From Taenia hydatigena (lineage: Eukaryota > Platyhelminthes > Cestoda > Cyclophyllidea > Taeniidae): a DNA stretch of 64,000 nt. The notes beneath the pieces were generated by a model. It did not search any database and was not told the origin of the DNA. It saw only the letters and a list, made by a program, of their open reading frames with translations. Below are positions 60,351 through 64,000 of this stretch, piece by piece; the first letter of the stretch is position 1, and each line of letters begins with the position of its first letter. A program made the translations under genes and the position numbers. The stretch spans positions 3,528,696-3,592,695 of the forward strand of contig JADWOT020000005.1 of assembly GCA_036345935.2 (NCBI GenBank), in the 5' to 3' direction.

Positions 60351-60842
60351 CTGCATTTGCTAGAGGTCGTTCAACTGGGTGTCGTTGCTGCCATTTAAGG
60401 TGACGACGAGATTGAGCGGTAAAATTTTCTGGGCTAAGATTTGTGCATTTACCCAAAGCTCTATCAAACTCTTAAACAGGCGTTGATGGACACGGTGGAC
60501 ATCGCTTGACATGATTAAAATCATTGCTGATGCGATGAAGTGGGGAAGAGAAGTTTGAAGTGTGGAGCATGCATAGTTCCTCGTGGATGGGTCACTCGAT
60601 CGTTGAGTGATTATTTTCCTTAAAATGCGGCATCTGTAGGTGATATCAACCATTGAGGAAAAGGCTAACAAACGTCCGAACTTTACCACACACATTTTTT
60701 CCTCAGTCGAAGGACAAGAGAAGACGATTTCCTCAGTTTCCCTCGTGGATGGAGATTTGTGAACGAAAAATCGTAGAATGTCATCAATCGCAAAGACCGT
60801 CATGGCATTGAGGATGCGAATCGACAATGCAGTCTTCAACAA
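60351..60842 (-). pseudogene. Decayed coding repeat, copy 3 (longest open frame of the family)
   Basis: A 160-codon minus-strand frame with balanced composition runs from 60842 to a TAG at 60360-60362. Past the stop the family motif continues in frame as QMQKLSKSFMEAA. That the homologous copies have D/N-Q at the stop position suggests the TAG replaced a Gln-type codon. Segments HKSPSTRETEEIVFS and LNGSNDTQLNDL match copy 1 and copy 2. It could be an exon of a live gene with the stop misread as internal, but relic is more likely. The family is not recognised. Confidence 0.4.
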
Positions 60843-61749
60843 GCCTCCCTCTTACTTGTTTACCCGCACTAAGTGCGGCATCACTTGTTGGTAGGGTCAA
60901 ATCTGATGTCACTCTAGCGAACATTTGCTGAGAAAACTGGTAGAGCAACTGTAGAACAAAATGTTAAAGAACTCTATAAGTCAGATCCTTACAATTGGAA
61001 ATCATGTCCAGCGAGGGCACTGGTAGGAGTATTAACACTAAGCAGGACTATGCAAATCACTTGACGCGGGACAGACACTTGAACTGCACGTTAAACTTTC
61101 TAGGTTCACCGTCTCTTCCAGATTACCGAGTTGAAGTGAGTGAGGAACATTGGAACTGATGAAACACGTAAAGTTTGTCATTGGGCCTACTTTTTCCTCC
61201 TAAGATGTGGAAAACAGTACTAGAAGGTAACATTGCAGTGGTATTTACAAATTACAGGCACTAGTAGTACGATTCGGCATCTTGAAGAATCGTGAAGGCA
61301 GAGTCCTTGAACCCTTTAAGGCTTCTACGACCTAGACTATCCGTGATTGAGCCTCGTTCACACACCTGCTTGATTGGAGCACTGAATTTGTACCATTGAA
61401 GGGGCGTTGCGGTGCGCTTTGTTTGCTGCACAAATGACGAAATCCAACCGTCAATTTCGTGCACTCTTCCACGTGTCAACAATTGTTACTCCACTGTCTA
61501 GGCAAAGTGGATGAAGAATACTAAGAGTAAAAGAAATTAATTCCTGTTTTTGATTATCGGTACTACGGTGAACACCGTCAAGCCATGACATATCTCTGTG
61601 CTCGATATATATCCCTAATTACATATTTCAGTAGTATACGTCCCGAAACTACTTTATGGTTGCATGAAAAAGTGGTGACTTACTTCTTAGGAAATTTTGA
61701 CTTTGCACGTCCAAACAACCCCCAAATGTTTAAATGTGAGGTCTTGGTT

Positions 61750-63000
61750 ACGTCACTACGTTTATAAGGATTGCATTTACAAGTTGAGGCAGCACCGTGC
61801 CTGAATTTTCTACTTTATCAAGGCCTCCGACACCACAGCCGTTGTCTCCTTTATAGACTGCGTAAGCCTGAATGTTTACTAGGCTCTCCAAGCTCAAACA
61901 CACACACACACACAGGAAATGGAAGTACAACGGTGACGTGGGCTGTAGTCAAATGTCAGGCCTCTAAACGATTTGTAAATTACTGTTTTGAGGGATTGAA
62001 ATACTCGCCTTGTCAGTTAGTCTGTGTTAATGAAAATCTGGATGATTTCGTTTCCCTAATGCAAAGCGTTTGAATGAGATTAGTGACAATACGCTTCCCG
62101 TCGGCCGACTTGCCGCATGGAAAGGCTGGAGACGCCCAGATTATGGGTGTGTTGCCCTCAGTATGAATAAATGCTTCTTTCATGCCGTTGCAGTCCACTT
62201 TTCATTAAATGTAGCGATTCAGTCCACTACTACCTAATGAGATAGGAGGTCGGTTACGGGCAACGAGCCTGCTAACGAGCTTCCGACGCTGATTTCGATG
62301 CGTTGTTGGTCAAAGCTCTGGATTTGTACTGTCAGAGGCCATTCTGACGCGGCAGACAAAATGCTGACGTGTCGGTGCTTCTACCTTACACCCGAGAAGA
62401 AAGGTCAATTTTTCCTCTCGAAATTTTAATAACAATACCAAGACTATTCGTGGGGAAATCGCCTAATACCTTGTATCTGTGAGGTCTGTTTGTAGGTCCA
62501 AATTCATTTTCATTCGTTGTCAAATGCCTCTAGCATATTGCATGATGTAACCAGTTACTTTTAGATGACAGATACAGTTCCGCTTTGCAAAGTCACACTT
62601 CTATCAAACACTTGAACGCAAGAAAAACCTTTCTTGGAGAAAAAATAATTATCCACCTTGGCCAAATCAGTGCGCTTCTAAGGATTGCAGTTTCGAGTGC
62701 AGACGTCACCGCGTCTTGGCATAATTGTTTGTTAAAGCCTCCACTGCCGAGTCACTGTCTCCTTATAGACTACGCAGATCCGCATGTTGACTGGGACCTC
62801 TAAGCCAAAACAACTTCTAGCGTGTGAAGGAGATGTAGGGTGTACCCGAGTGCCAATTCTGTAAACGTTGCTAAGTTTAAGCAAAATCAGCTTATCAAAG
62901 TCTTCATTATGACAGTCTGCAGAAGTGTAGTGTACAAGTATTGCCACTGGCGTTAAGCTTCTTTCCAGCAAACTTGCAGCCTGGGTGGGATGGAGAGGTT
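61750..63000 (+). repeat. Diverged direct repeats near the right edge
   Basis: About 61830-61900 matches 62740-62810: GTCTCCTT-ATAGACT-CG, then TGTTnACT-GG. The two copies carry non-conserved open frames. A CA run is at 61897-61914. Confidence 0.5.
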
Positions 63001-64000
63001 CTGAATGTAGAGCTTTTAACTCGAGTGAATTCAACTACCATTTGTACCATTCTCAGGTACCAGAAACACCACTTTGGATGTCGTTTAGCAAAGAATGCAG
63101 GACGATTAAGTCAGCTGAAGGGAAAATCTTGCTTTATAATAGGCTGAGGTTAATGAAATATCTCGGACATTGACAGTCGCAGGAAATGTTTAACCCTTAG
63201 TCACGATTTTATACTCTCCTGCATTCCGCACGGCTCTCTTCTCTCCATCGAAGAGGCAATATTTCGCTGGCAACATCAGACATGTTAGTTCGTAAAAGCC
63301 AGAGGTGTGTTGGATAGCAGCTGGAGAAACCGCTCTATGACCGTTTGCGAGCACATATTAGGTGGAGGAAGCACAAGAAGTTGTGCATAATGCAACATCT
63401 CTACCGTGCACATCAGAGCTGCTGATGCCGGGAGAACCCCAAGAAAGAGCCTTACACGGTTCTAGCAAAAAAGCTTTAATGCTAAAGACTTGGTTCACAA
63501 AAAAACAGTAAGAATTGAGGAAAGATTCAAACCTTCTTTTGAATAGATAACACTACGACTCTTCCAAAAGCCAATGAACTTCAAACGGTTGAGGAACGTT
63601 TGTCTAACTAGGTAAGGAGGCGTCTTCATTTTCGGTGTACATGAGTAAGATGGGAGCTATGGAGCACGGAGTACGCATAGCATCTTTGTAGACGTCTAGT
63701 GGAGGCACTGTGAGCCTCGTCGGTTCAATCCTCCTAGCCGTTGTAGAGTTTTGGATTTAGCTGCTTGCTTTGTGCACAGAGGTGACTTCAACCGATTGGG
63801 AGAAGAGAAAAGGAGAACTAATAAAGGCTAACCAACTTTAAATCTTCATTACGTACTTTTATTGTTTTACAAAGGAGTCGAGAAATAAAGTCTAGTATCA
63901 GAATTCGCTGGAAGCCGATTCAACCGCTTCTTTTGTGGATGAAGGTTTACGCAAGCATCAACACACCACGCTATGCTTGTGCCTAGACATGACACCGGAA
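63000..64000. other. Right-edge intergenic DNA
   Basis: No gene was recognised. A short block near 63170-63240 (GACATTGACAG, then CTTAGTCA) resembles blocks near 51350 and 52700 and is part of the same degenerate duplicated landscape. Confidence 0.4.

Overview
This window is eukaryotic nuclear DNA, most likely from a flatworm and, by inference, a taeniid-type tapeworm. Genes are sparse and split into many short exons. Several first introns are only 32-34 nt. CA/GT microsatellites are abundant. A roughly 190-bp LTR-like repeat resembles the miniature LTR elements (TRIMs) known from taeniids. Species assignment from sequence alone is tentative.

The only genes identified with confidence sit in two places. 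At the left edge, on the minus strand, is the 5' end of the gene for the mitochondrial complex I subunit NDUFS7 (PSST): two short exons separated by a 33-nt intron. Between 34.8 and 49.9 kb lie three full-length ten-exon paralogues of an SLC7-type amino acid transporter light chain. Copies A and B are in tandem on the minus strand; copy C is on the plus strand, head-to-head with B. All exon lengths match except the first and last, and the reconstructed proteins are 515, 494 and 492 residues. They keep the GSG substrate-binding motif and the extracellular cysteine that light chains use to bond to a heavy chain. Parts of the copies have been homogenised recently: exons 4-5 and intron 4 of B and C differ at one base.

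A third likely gene is at 11.6-12.5 kb (minus): a large exon for a proline/tyrosine-rich, membrane-anchored or secreted protein, ending at a good splice donor. A weaker single-exon candidate is at 15.0-15.4 kb.

Most of the rest is repeat-built. From left to right: a 220-bp hairpin (4.24-4.46 kb); a satellite of about seven 165-bp monomers (8.6-9.8 kb); microsatellite-rich DNA (10-16 kb); a very large inverted repeat with about 3.85-kb arms (16.4-20.25 and 26.85-30.7 kb) around a 6.6-kb loop; a second inverted repeat (31.08-32.79 kb) embedded in direct repeats that run to 34.6 kb; LTR-like copies at 0.6, 20.7, 26.4 and 43.5-43.8 kb; and, from 50.5 kb to the end, old degenerate duplications including three minus-strand copies of a decayed coding motif. 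No CRISPR array, rRNA or tRNA gene was recognised.
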